Program-made: the position numbers and the translations under genes | Part shown: positions 1 through 5,616 of the stretch, piece after piece | Layout of the letters: every line of letters starts with the position of its first letter | Position numbering within the stretch: position 1 is the stretch's first letter | Assembly: GCA_050330055.1 (NCBI GenBank) | Contig: JBHJOF010000286.1 | Location: 1-11,082 of the forward strand | Length of the DNA: 11,082 nt | From: JBHJOF01 sp050330055 | Lineage (GTDB): Bacteria; Pseudomonadota; Alphaproteobacteria; Kiloniellales; JAKSDN01 | Reading direction: 5' to 3' | Notes under the pieces: generated by a model | The model's database searches: none | Told to the model about the DNA's origin: nothing | Seen by the model: only the letters and a program-made list of their open reading frames with translations

Positions 1-710
1 ATCCGATGACGGGCATGCCATTGGCGCTGCTCGACGCGACGGCGATCACCGAGATGCGGACCGGTGCGCTCACCGCGCTTGGCGGAAAGTACCTCGCCCG
101 AAAGGATTCCAAGATACTCGGCCATGTCGGAGCACGCGGTACGGCCTACTGGAATGTCCGCCTGCTCGACCGGCTGTTCGATTTCGACGAGATCCGCGTC
201 CACTCGCGACGCCCCGAGAGCCGCGATGCCTTCGCCGCGCGGCTCAGCCTCGACCTCGGCAAGACCGTGCGCGCGGTGGCGAGCTGGGAAGAGTGCCTCG
301 CCGGCGCCGATATCATGGTCGAGGCCTCGCGACTGGCGCAGCCCGCGCCGCTGCTCAAGACCGACTGGGTCAGGCCCGGCTGCCTGGTCATCCCCTATGG
401 CACGGTGAGCGCGCTCGAGCTCTCGCTAACCGACGTGATGGACAAGCTCGTGGTCGACGACTGGGGCCAGTGCAAGGCCGGCAAGCTGGGCGCCCTACGC
501 CCCCACGTCGAGGCCGGCAAGCTGAGCGAGCAGAGCCTGCACGCCGAGCTCTGCCAGATCGTCATCGGCAGCAAGCCGGGGCGCGAGCGCGACGACGAGA
601 CCATCCTGTTCTGGCACCGCGGCCTGTCGCTCTCCGACATCGCGCTGGGCGGCGCCCTGCTGGACAAGGCCCGGCGCCTCGGCATCGGCCAGAGCCTGCG
701 CTTCGCCTGA
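1..710 (+). CDS. Ornithine cyclodeaminase / mu-crystallin family protein, 5' end outside window
   Basis: This is a Rossmann-fold NAD(P)-dependent enzyme of the ornithine cyclodeaminase family, acting on amino acids or imines in the cytoplasm. The frame is open to the left edge (codons from base 3), and what remains, about 235 residues, is the C-terminal two thirds of a family that usually runs 310-380. Counting from the first ATG (base 6), residues 14-21 (ITEMRTGA) match the family's T-x-x-RT-A element. The dinucleotide-binding glycine loop GHVGARG is at 39-45, followed by a basic strand end (VHSRRPES, 65-72). ADIMVEAS (103-110) and WHRGLSLSDIALG (204-216) are typical late motifs. Where ornithine-specific enzymes have GGDCPGKTE with the catalytic Asp, this protein reads YGTVSALE, so the substrate is probably not ornithine. 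It resembles from memory the group labelled tyramine oxidase subunit B, but that is uncertain. The family is confident; the reaction is not. Confidence 0.88.
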   Translation, partial: PMTGMPLALLDATAITEMRTGALTALGGKYLARKDSKILGHVGARGTAYWNVRLLDRLFDFDEIRVHSRRPESRDAFAARLSLDLGKTVRAVASWEECLAGADIMVEASRLAQPAPLLKTDWVRPGCLVIPYGTVSALELSLTDVMDKLVVDDWGQCKAGKLGALRPHVEAGKLSEQSLHAELCQIVIGSKPGRERDDETILFWHRGLSLSDIALGGALLDKARRLGIGQSLRFA

Positions 711-784
711 GCCCGCTCGATCTCACGCAAAACTCCTCCCGTAAAGATCGTATTAAGCAACAGCGAGTAGGCTGCCGATAAGCC

Positions 785-800
785 TTTGAGCTTGTTTGAG
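785..800 (+). promoter_or_regulatory. Direct repeat TTTGAG x2 in the AT-rich leader of the chemoreceptor-like gene
   Basis: The 129-nt gap between the cyclodeaminase stop and the next start is clearly more AT-rich than its flanks. TTTGAG occurs at 785-790 and again at 795-800, 10 bp apart (one helical turn), about 40 bp before the start codon at 840. That fits a regulator or promoter site, but no convincing paired -35/-10 was found, so function is inferred from placement alone. Confidence 0.25.
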
Positions 801-839
801 ATTTATTGTGAATTGGTCTAGGCGGAAGGTGCTCGCCCG

Positions 840-2672
840 ATGGCTATAGTATTGCGGGACCCACCACCCCCGGAGGAGGAGGGCGCAGGGACGTCCGCGG
901 AGGCGCCTGCGGAGGCGGCCCTGCGCCTGGGCGCGGCCCTGGCGGGGCGCGACGCCGAGCTCGCCGCCCTGCGCGCCCTGGTCGAGAGCAGCGCCCTGAT
1001 CGTGCAGCACCTGGTGCAGCTGCAGCAGCACGCGCATGGCGCCGGCGAGGTGCAGGAAGCCTTCATGCAGCAGATCGAGGTGCGCTCGGCCGAGCTGCGC
1101 CGCGGCATCGAGGCGACCCGGGCCCAGGTCGAGAGCTCGACAGAGACGGCCGGCACGCTGAAGCAGGAGGCGGACAGCGAGATCGTCGCCACCACCGAGC
1201 GCATCTCAAGCGACCTGAAAGGCATCGCCGAGGAGCTCGATCAGAAGGCGCAGGGCGCGGCCAGGGTGCTGCAAACCATCGAGGACATCGGCAAGTCGAT
1301 CCGGCTTCTGGCGCTCAACGCCAAGATCGAGGCAAGCCGCGCCGGCGAGCACGGCCGCGGCTTCGCCGTGGTGGCGCAGGAGGTGGGTGCGCTTGCGCAC
1401 AGCACCATGCAGGAGACCAAGACCGCGGTCGAGCTGATCGACCTGAGCGGCGTCAAGGACGCCCTGAACCAGACCGTCGGGCGGACCAGCGAGTCCCTGA
1501 CGCGCCTGACCGGCGGCTTCGAGGAGTCGCTCGAGCGGCTCAAGGGCCTCTTCGTCGAGATGTCGGGGCGGCTGTCCGAGATCGACGAGCATAACCAGGT
1601 GGTCGGCGAGATCCTGGCCTGCAGCCGCAACGCCGCGGCGCGCAGCCGGCAGAAGGTATCCTGGAGCGTGCAGGACCTGACCGAGCTCGGTCAGCTTATG
1701 AGCGCGCCGGGCGACGCCGCCGTCGCGTGCCTGGAGCAGCTCATGGCGCGCAACGACATCGAGGGCGATCCGGCCTTCGACCGGCTGGCGGCGATCCGTG
1801 CGCGCGGCTGCGTCCGTATCGCCATCGAGCCGGCCTTCATCGGCCTGTCGTTCAGCTTGAAGCCGGGAGAGCCGCTGCGCGGCCTGGACGCCGACTACGC
1901 CCGCGCCTTCGCCAAGTGGCTCGGCGTCGACTGCGAGTTCATCACCCAGCCCTGGGACGTCATCACCGAGCTGCTGTTCGCCGGTCGCGCGCCCGGCGAG
2001 CCGAAAGCGGACCTGGTGTGGAGCGCGCTGCCGCCGAACCAGTCCTACCGCGGCGTCGCCTATTCCGAGACCTACACCTGCCTGCCCTTCGTGCTGTGCC
2101 GCCGGGCCGGTGACGAGTCGGTGAAGGGTATCGCCGACCTGAACGGCAAGGTACTCGGCATCATCAACGATCCCGGCGCCTTCGCGGTGCTCGAGGGCGC
2201 CGGCCTGCGCTGGAAGGGTAACGAAGGCGTGCCGGGCGGCAAGGTGACGCTCGCCAACCTGATCGCCTACACCGACCAGTCGCGCATCCACGACTGCCTG
2301 GCCGACGGCGTGGTCGACGCCTTCGCCGTCGACCGGCCGATCTACTACTGGGCCTGCAACGACCCGGCCAGCCCCTGGCACGGCAGGATCGAAATTCTGC
2401 CGGCCAACCTCTCCGAGGTGCCCTACTACTACACCGCCGCGGTTGCCGCCGAGCCGGCCAACTATGCCCTGCTTGCGGCCGTCAACGCCTTCCTGCGCTG
2501 GTACAAGGGGCAGCCCGAGCGGGACGCCCTGGAGCGGCGCTGGCAGGGCGAGGCGCTGGTGCACGGCATCTCCTACCGCGACGAGCCCGGCGACCTGATG
2601 GGCGAGCCGGAGCTGGAACAGCTCTACGAGGCGCACTGCCGCAGCCACGGCCTGGAGCCGCGTCAACCGTAG
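840..2672 (+). CDS. Soluble methyl-accepting chemotaxis-like protein with C-terminal family-3 solute-binding domain
   Basis: A 610-residue protein with no signal peptide or membrane-spanning stretch, so apparently cytoplasmic. The N-terminus is Pro/Glu/Ala-rich (1-35), then long helical coiled-coil-like sequence (about 35-290) holds a chemoreceptor hairpin tip: IRLLALNAKIEASRAGEHGRGFAVVAQEVGALA spans 154-186, the segment that contacts CheA and CheW. The usual QTN before LLALN is changed to SIR. Residues about 322-570 form a periplasmic-binding-protein type 3 domain: GCVRIAIEP (323-331), LRGLDADYARAFAKWLGV (346-363), QPWDVI (370-375), SYRGVAYSETY (402-412) with Arg404 where amino-acid binders hold the ligand carboxylate, and DAFAVDRP (493-500). 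AGGCGGAAGG (820-829) is a good ribosome site for the ATG at 840. It likely senses a cytosolic amino-acid-like ligand and feeds a chemosensory array. The domains are well supported; ligand and output are inferred. It follows a cyclodeaminase family gene on the same strand. Confidence 0.88.
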   Translation: MAIVLRDPPPPEEEGAGTSAEAPAEAALRLGAALAGRDAELAALRALVESSALIVQHLVQLQQHAHGAGEVQEAFMQQIEVRSAELRRGIEATRAQVESSTETAGTLKQEADSEIVATTERISSDLKGIAEELDQKAQGAARVLQTIEDIGKSIRLLALNAKIEASRAGEHGRGFAVVAQEVGALAHSTMQETKTAVELIDLSGVKDALNQTVGRTSESLTRLTGGFEESLERLKGLFVEMSGRLSEIDEHNQVVGEILACSRNAAARSRQKVSWSVQDLTELGQLMSAPGDAAVACLEQLMARNDIEGDPAFDRLAAIRARGCVRIAIEPAFIGLSFSLKPGEPLRGLDADYARAFAKWLGVDCEFITQPWDVITELLFAGRAPGEPKADLVWSALPPNQSYRGVAYSETYTCLPFVLCRRAGDESVKGIADLNGKVLGIINDPGAFAVLEGAGLRWKGNEGVPGGKVTLANLIAYTDQSRIHDCLADGVVDAFAVDRPIYYWACNDPASPWHGRIEILPANLSEVPYYYTAAVAAEPANYALLAAVNAFLRWYKGQPERDALERRWQGEALVHGISYRDEPGDLMGEPELEQLYEAHCRSHGLEPRQP

Positions 2673-2693
2673 CTCCCGTGATCCTGCTCCATC

Positions 2694-2747
2694 GTCTGCC
2701 GTTTCACCACCGCGGCGCAGCGGTGGTGCGCGAAGACGTTGGCAGAC
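2694..2747 (+). other. Nested stem-loop between the chemoreceptor-like gene and the DUF4177 gene
   Basis: An inner perfect 9-bp stem CACCACCGC (2705-2713) / GCGGTGGTG (2720-2728) with a 6-nt loop sits inside an outer perfect 7-bp stem GTCTGCC (2694-2700) / GGCAGAC (2741-2747). It begins 22 nt after the stop at 2672 and ends 57 nt before the ATG at 2804. No T-run follows, so it is not a textbook intrinsic terminator; it may be a Rho-assisted or 3'-end stabilising hairpin, or a structured leader for the next operon. Confidence 0.5.
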
Positions 2748-2803
2748 TGCCACCGCTGGTTTACCTCTAGGCACGCCAGAGGGCCATCGAGCGGAGGGCG
2801 AGC

Positions 2804-3022
2804 ATGACCACGGGGCCGGTGCAGTGGGAGTACAAGACGGTGAAGCTGCGGCTGCGCGGACTGCTCGGTGGCAAGATCGACCAGGACGAGCTCGACGGCA
2901 TCCTCAATCAGGCCGGACGCGAGGGTTGGGAGCTGGTCACGGTCTTCGCCACCGCGCTCTACCAGGGCCGCACCCAGGATGCCGCTATGGTCTTCAAGCG
3001 GCGGCGCGTGACGACAGTCTAG
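2804..3022 (+). CDS. DUF4177 family small protein
   Basis: A 72-residue protein matching the short DUF4177 fold: an N-terminal WEYKTVKL strand (residues 8-15), a linker with acidic helix (DQDELDGILNQAG, 26-38), the signature EGWELVTV (40-47), and a C-terminal strand ending in VFKRR (62-66). The family has no established biochemical function; members are small, soluble and widespread. GGAGGG at 2793-2798 lies 5 nt before the ATG, supporting this start. The stop (3020-3022) is 11 nt before the methyltransferase ATG, so the two are probably cotranscribed and perhaps translationally coupled. Family assignment is by motif only. Confidence 0.85.
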   Translation: MTTGPVQWEYKTVKLRLRGLLGGKIDQDELDGILNQAGREGWELVTVFATALYQGRTQDAAMVFKRRRVTTV

Positions 3023-3033
3023 CGCGATATGCC

Positions 3034-3801
3034 ATGGACGAGGTGACGCGCTTCTACGACGACCTGAGCGCGTACTATCACCTGCTGTTCGCCGACTGGG
3101 GCGCGGCGGTGCTCCGGCAGGGGGCGGCGATCGATGCGCTGATCGCGGCCCGGCTCGCGCCCGGCCCCAAGCCCGTGCTGGACTCCGCCTGCGGCATCGG
3201 AACCCAGGCGATCGGGCTGGCGCTCCGCGGTCATGCGGTGACCGGCAGCGACCTTAGCCCGGCAGCGGTCGCCCGCGCCCGCCGCGAGGCCGAGCGTTTC
3301 GGCGTGGCGGCAGACTTCACGGTGGCCGACTTGCGCCGGCTGTCCCGCGAAATCGAGAGGCGGTTTACGGTGGCGCTCGCCTTCGACAACAGCCTGCCGC
3401 ATCTCCTGAGCGACGGCGACTTGGCAGCGGCCCTGCGCGAGCTCGCCGCTATGCTCGAGCCCGGTGGCCTGTTCCTCGCCAGTCTGCGCGACTACGACGC
3501 GCTCGCCGCCGAGCGGCCTACGGCGACGCCGGTGCAGGTGATCGATGACGCCGAGGGGCGCCGCGTGCTGTTCCAGCTGTGGGATTGGGAGCGTGACGGA
3601 AGCGGCTATCAGGTCACGCAATACATCCTGCGCCACGAATCCGACGGCATCGCGGACCTGGCTTTCACCAGCCGCTACCGCGCTCTGCGCCGCCGCGAGC
3701 TGGAACGCGCACTGACGGAGGCCGGCTTCAGCGGCGTGGAATGGATCGAGCCTTCGGAGGAGGGCTACTACCAGCCGGTGATCGCCGCGCGGAAGGAGTA
3801 A
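3034..3801 (+). CDS. Class I SAM-dependent methyltransferase
   Basis: A 255-residue cytoplasmic methyltransferase with a complete Rossmann-type core. The N-terminal cap YDDLSAYYHLLFADW (8-22) is followed by SAM-binding motif I VLDSACGIGT (48-57), the acidic strand-2 end GSDLSP (71-76, Asp73 for the ribose hydroxyls), DFTVADLRRL (104-113), motif AFDNSLPHLL (116-125), and LEPGGLF (141-147). The C-terminal half has mixed strands ending in EEGYYQPVIAARKE. The cap resembles enzymes of the glycine/sarcosine N-methyltransferase-like group, but the acceptor cannot be read from sequence. The frame is open further upstream to about 2824, but that part overlaps the DUF4177 gene out of frame, and ATG 3034 directly precedes the conserved cap. 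No strong ribosome site is seen, consistent with coupling to the gene ending at 3022. Confidence 0.85.
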   Translation: MDEVTRFYDDLSAYYHLLFADWGAAVLRQGAAIDALIAARLAPGPKPVLDSACGIGTQAIGLALRGHAVTGSDLSPAAVARARREAERFGVAADFTVADLRRLSREIERRFTVALAFDNSLPHLLSDGDLAAALRELAAMLEPGGLFLASLRDYDALAAERPTATPVQVIDDAEGRRVLFQLWDWERDGSGYQVTQYILRHESDGIADLAFTSRYRALRRRELERALTEAGFSGVEWIEPSEEGYYQPVIAARKE

Positions 3802-3807
3802 CACGCG

Positions 3808-3824
3808 GTCTCGAATACCGAGAC
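3808..3824 (+). terminator. Small hairpin after the methyltransferase gene
   Basis: GTCTCG (3808-3813) pairs with CGAGAC (3819-3824) around a 5-nt loop AATAC, starting 7 nt after the stop codon. There is no T-run. It may terminate the DUF4177/methyltransferase operon or simply be part of the adjoining repeat cluster. Confidence 0.3.
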
Positions 3825-3831
3825 TCATGGC

Positions 3832-3874
3832 CCATCCTTCGAGACGCGTTCTTCGAACGCTCCTCAGGATGAGG
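3832..3874 (-). repeat. Palindromic intergenic repeat, copy 1 (minus orientation)
   Basis: Read on the minus strand the element starts CCTCATCCTGAGGAG, has an inner perfect stem CGTTC-GAA-GAACG, and ends CTCGAAGGATGG. The outer arms CATCCT and AGGATG are complementary. It belongs to the same family as copies at 3903-3975 and 4005-4050 and resembles palindromic repeats scattered between genes in many alphaproteobacteria. Confidence 0.75.
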
Positions 3875-3902
3875 AATGGCGTGCTATATCAACAGTCTAC
3901 CA

Positions 3903-3975
3903 CCTCATGCTGAGGAGCCGCGAGTCCGCAGGAGCGGGCCTCCGCCCGCAAGCGGCGCCTCGAAGCATGGGCGGC
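3903..3975 (+). repeat. Palindromic intergenic repeat, copy 2 (long inner stem)
   Basis: Starts CCTCATGCTGAGGAG (3903-3917) and ends CTCGAAGCATGGGCGGC (3959-3975); both ends are identical to copy 3. Outer arms are CATGCT/AGCATG. Its interior is longer than in the other copies and holds a second nested stem: GCCGC/GCGGC enclosing GCGGGC-CTCC-GCCCGC. Confidence 0.78.
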
Positions 3976-4004
3976 TCGGTCATGTGTATCGGGATCTGGT
4001 ATTG

Positions 4005-4050
4005 CCTCATGCTGAGGAGGCCCGAAGGGCCGTCTCGAAGCATGGGCGGC
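4005..4050 (+). repeat. Palindromic intergenic repeat, copy 3 (short inner stem)
   Basis: Starts CCTCATGCTGAGGAG (4005-4019) and ends CTCGAAGCATGGGCGGC (4034-4050), with an inner stem GGCCC-GAA-GGGCC. The three-base loop GAA is the same as in copy 1 although the stem bases differ. It ends 25 nt before the sbmA-like stop codon. The whole 3802-4075 interval holds these repeats and the small hairpin; open frames there (3876-4169, 3907-4188) are repeat sequence, not genes. Confidence 0.78.
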
Positions 4051-4075
4051 CGCTCGTTCGCTTCGGCCATCGGAT

Positions 4076-5362
4076 TCAGTCGCCGGCGGGAACCGGCACG
4101 AGCTCGTGCTCGATCTCCGACAGCGGTTCGTTATACAGCGTCGCTTCGAAGGCGCGCAGCCGCTTGTAGATCGAGATCAGCTCGATGATCGTGGTCCAGG
4201 ACAGCACCAGGTACTGGAACGAGGACTCGACGCGGCCGAACGCGCGGACGATCTGCTGCATGACACCGAGCGTCAGGGCGCCGCCGACGATGCTGGGCGC
4301 GAGCGCCACGTAGGGCACCAGTACGCCGGCCTGCAGATAGCCGTAGCGCACGACGTTGAAGTAGAGATAGTTGAAGTAGAGGCGGAAGTAGTTGCGCCGC
4401 ACGTCGCCGAACAGCATGGCGAGCGTCGGCGGCTGCGCGCGATCCGCGTGGTCTTCGCCAATCACCAGCTCCTTGCGATAGGCAGCCTCGACGCGCTGGT
4501 TGCGGAACTCCAGGCCCGGCAGGCGGATGCCGGCGACGGCCAGGATGGTGGTGCCGAAGGCCGCCCAGAGAATGGCGACGAAAACCAGCGCCTGCGGTAT
4601 CTCGCCGAGGATCGGCACCTCGGAGACATACGCCGAGAGGCCCCAGAGGATCGGCAGGAAGGCGATCAGCGTCATAAGCGAATCGATCAGGTTGACACCC
4701 AGCCCTTCCATCACCGAGGCGAAGCGCATGGTGTCTTCCTGCACGCGCTGCGAGGCGCCCTCGATGTGGCGCAGCCTGCCCCAGTTCTCGACGTAGTAGT
4801 CGTTCATCGCGGTGCGCCAGCGGAAGATGTAGTGGCTAACCAGGAAGCGGGTCACGACGGCGACCGTGATGGCAACCAGCGCGATGCCGGCGAAGGTCGC
4901 GAGCTGGCCGTAGAAGCGCTCCGCGGTCACCAGGCCCGGCGCGCTCAGCGCCTGCTGCACCATGTCGTAGAAGGTGCCGAACCAGTTGTTGATCATCACG
5001 TCGAGCTGCACCTGGAACCAGGTGATGAAGATGATCACCGCCGAGGCGCCGACCGACCAGCGGAACCAGCGGTGCGGCGCCAGCCAGCCCCAGAGCGCGA
5101 CGAAGACCGCGCCGCAGAAGATCATGTACTGGTAGAGCCAGAGGTCGATCGCGGTCCCGCGCGCCGCCGCGGCGAGGGCAGCCTGCGCCTCGTCGGCGCC
5201 CTCCAGCGGCGCGGCCGGAAAGCCGAAGCCGACCAGCCCGCCGAGGCTGATGCTCTGGCCCAGATCCCGGCCGAAAAGGAACCAGACGGCCATGCAGAGC
5301 CCGGTCCAGATCACGGCGGAGAGGAAGAGGAGCTTGGGCTTGGGGAAGAAGGACGTGAACAC
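4076..5362 (-). CDS. sbmA: SbmA/BacA-like inner-membrane peptide transporter
   Basis: A 428-residue polytopic inner-membrane protein of the SbmA/BacA family, which imports proline-rich and other antimicrobial peptides and peptide-like compounds using the proton gradient. Visible landmarks are the N-terminal FTSFFPKPKLLFLSAVIW (2-19), IDLWLYQYMIF, a cytoplasmic segment FRWRTAMNDYY (180-190) and the family signature SQRVQEDTMRFA (205-216). About seven hydrophobic segments are seen (roughly 11-31, 79-94, 104-119, 155-172, 224-245, 258-279, 345-365). There is no nucleotide-binding domain, so it is the short SbmA/BacA type, not an ABC-fused BclA-like protein. I chose the GTG at 5362 because the family starts M-F-x-SFFPKP and GAGG lies 8 nt upstream; a GTG at 5398 would add 12 unconserved residues. 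In rhizobia and Brucella BacA affects host infection, but no host link is visible here. Confidence 0.9.
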   Translation of the reverse strand: MFTSFFPKPKLLFLSAVIWTGLCMAVWFLFGRDLGQSISLGGLVGFGFPAAPLEGADEAQAALAAAARGTAIDLWLYQYMIFCGAVFVALWGWLAPHRWFRWSVGASAVIIFITWFQVQLDVMINNWFGTFYDMVQQALSAPGLVTAERFYGQLATFAGIALVAITVAVVTRFLVSHYIFRWRTAMNDYYVENWGRLRHIEGASQRVQEDTMRFASVMEGLGVNLIDSLMTLIAFLPILWGLSAYVSEVPILGEIPQALVFVAILWAAFGTTILAVAGIRLPGLEFRNQRVEAAYRKELVIGEDHADRAQPPTLAMLFGDVRRNYFRLYFNYLYFNVVRYGYLQAGVLVPYVALAPSIVGGALTLGVMQQIVRAFGRVESSFQYLVLSWTTIIELISIYKRLRAFEATLYNEPLSEIEHELVPVPAGD

Positions 5363-5370
5363 GGCATTCG

Positions 5371-5374
5371 CCTC
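5371..5374 (-). promoter_or_regulatory. Ribosome-binding site that decides the sbmA-like GTG start
   Basis: On the minus strand GAGG lies 8 nt before the GTG at 5362. The earlier in-frame GTG at 5398 has no comparable purine-rich site, and residues between the two are not part of the SbmA family N-terminus. Confidence 0.5.
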
Positions 5375-5502
5375 ATTGCTGCGTCCGGCGGCCACCACAA
5401 GCGGGGTCGCGGGCGGTTCGGGGACGGCGACGAAAGGTGGCGGAAGGCCGGTGTGCGCATAGGTACGGCGCGGCGGACTGCCAGCCCGCTCGTCATAGGG
5501 CT

Positions 5503-5524
5503 ATTATGGTAAACGAGCGGTAAA
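5503..5524 (-). promoter_or_regulatory. Candidate promoter/operator upstream of the sbmA-like gene
   Basis: On the minus strand TTTACC occurs twice (5524-5519 and 5513-5508), 11 bp apart, and runs directly into CATAAT (5508-5503), a 5/6 match to a -10 box. No good -35 is spaced to it, so an activator bound at the TTTACC repeats is a possible explanation. The site is about 140 nt upstream of the GTG at 5362, in the 254-nt gap after the cyclase gene. The rest of that gap is GC-rich with no gene. Confidence 0.3.
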
Positions 5525-5563
5525 TGGGGCCCGGGCGCCCGCTTGTCGAGGCGCATGGGGCCG

Positions 5564-5579
5564 GGGAGCCCCGCCGCTG
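5564..5579 (-). terminator. GC-rich hairpin downstream of the cyclase gene (possible terminator)
   Basis: On the minus strand GGGGC-TCCCCG-GCCCC forms a 5-bp G/C stem about 40 nt after the cyclase stop. There is no T-run after it. It separates the cyclase gene from the candidate promoter of the next gene on the same strand. Support is weak. Confidence 0.2.
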
Positions 5580-5616
5580 GCGCTGAAGCCCGGTCAGTGG
5601 CTGCGCGGGAGGCGAC

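Noticed and set aside
1206..2774. Long open frame on the minus strand (522 codons) opposite the chemoreceptor-like gene
   Set aside because: Low-complexity Arg/Gly/Val/Ala/Leu-rich translation with no motifs; it is the mirror of a GC-rich gene whose plus-strand product has clear domains.
2824..3033. Extended N-terminus for the methyltransferase
   Set aside because: It would overlap the DUF4177 gene in another frame and looks Arg/Gly-rich and unstructured; the conserved cap begins just after ATG 3034.
2824..3074. A frameshifted fusion of DUF4177 and methyltransferase
   Set aside because: Both genes are complete with proper start and stop; DUF4177 ends in its normal FKRR motif.
3876..4188. 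Two small plus-strand open frames in the intergenic region
   Set aside because: They read through the palindromic repeats and into the 3' end of the sbmA-like gene; no ribosome site or family likeness.
4106..5512. Long plus-strand open frame (468 codons) opposite the sbmA-like gene
   Set aside because: The translation is rich in Arg, His, Asp, Glu and Val with no recognisable fold, typical of antisense to a hydrophobic membrane protein.
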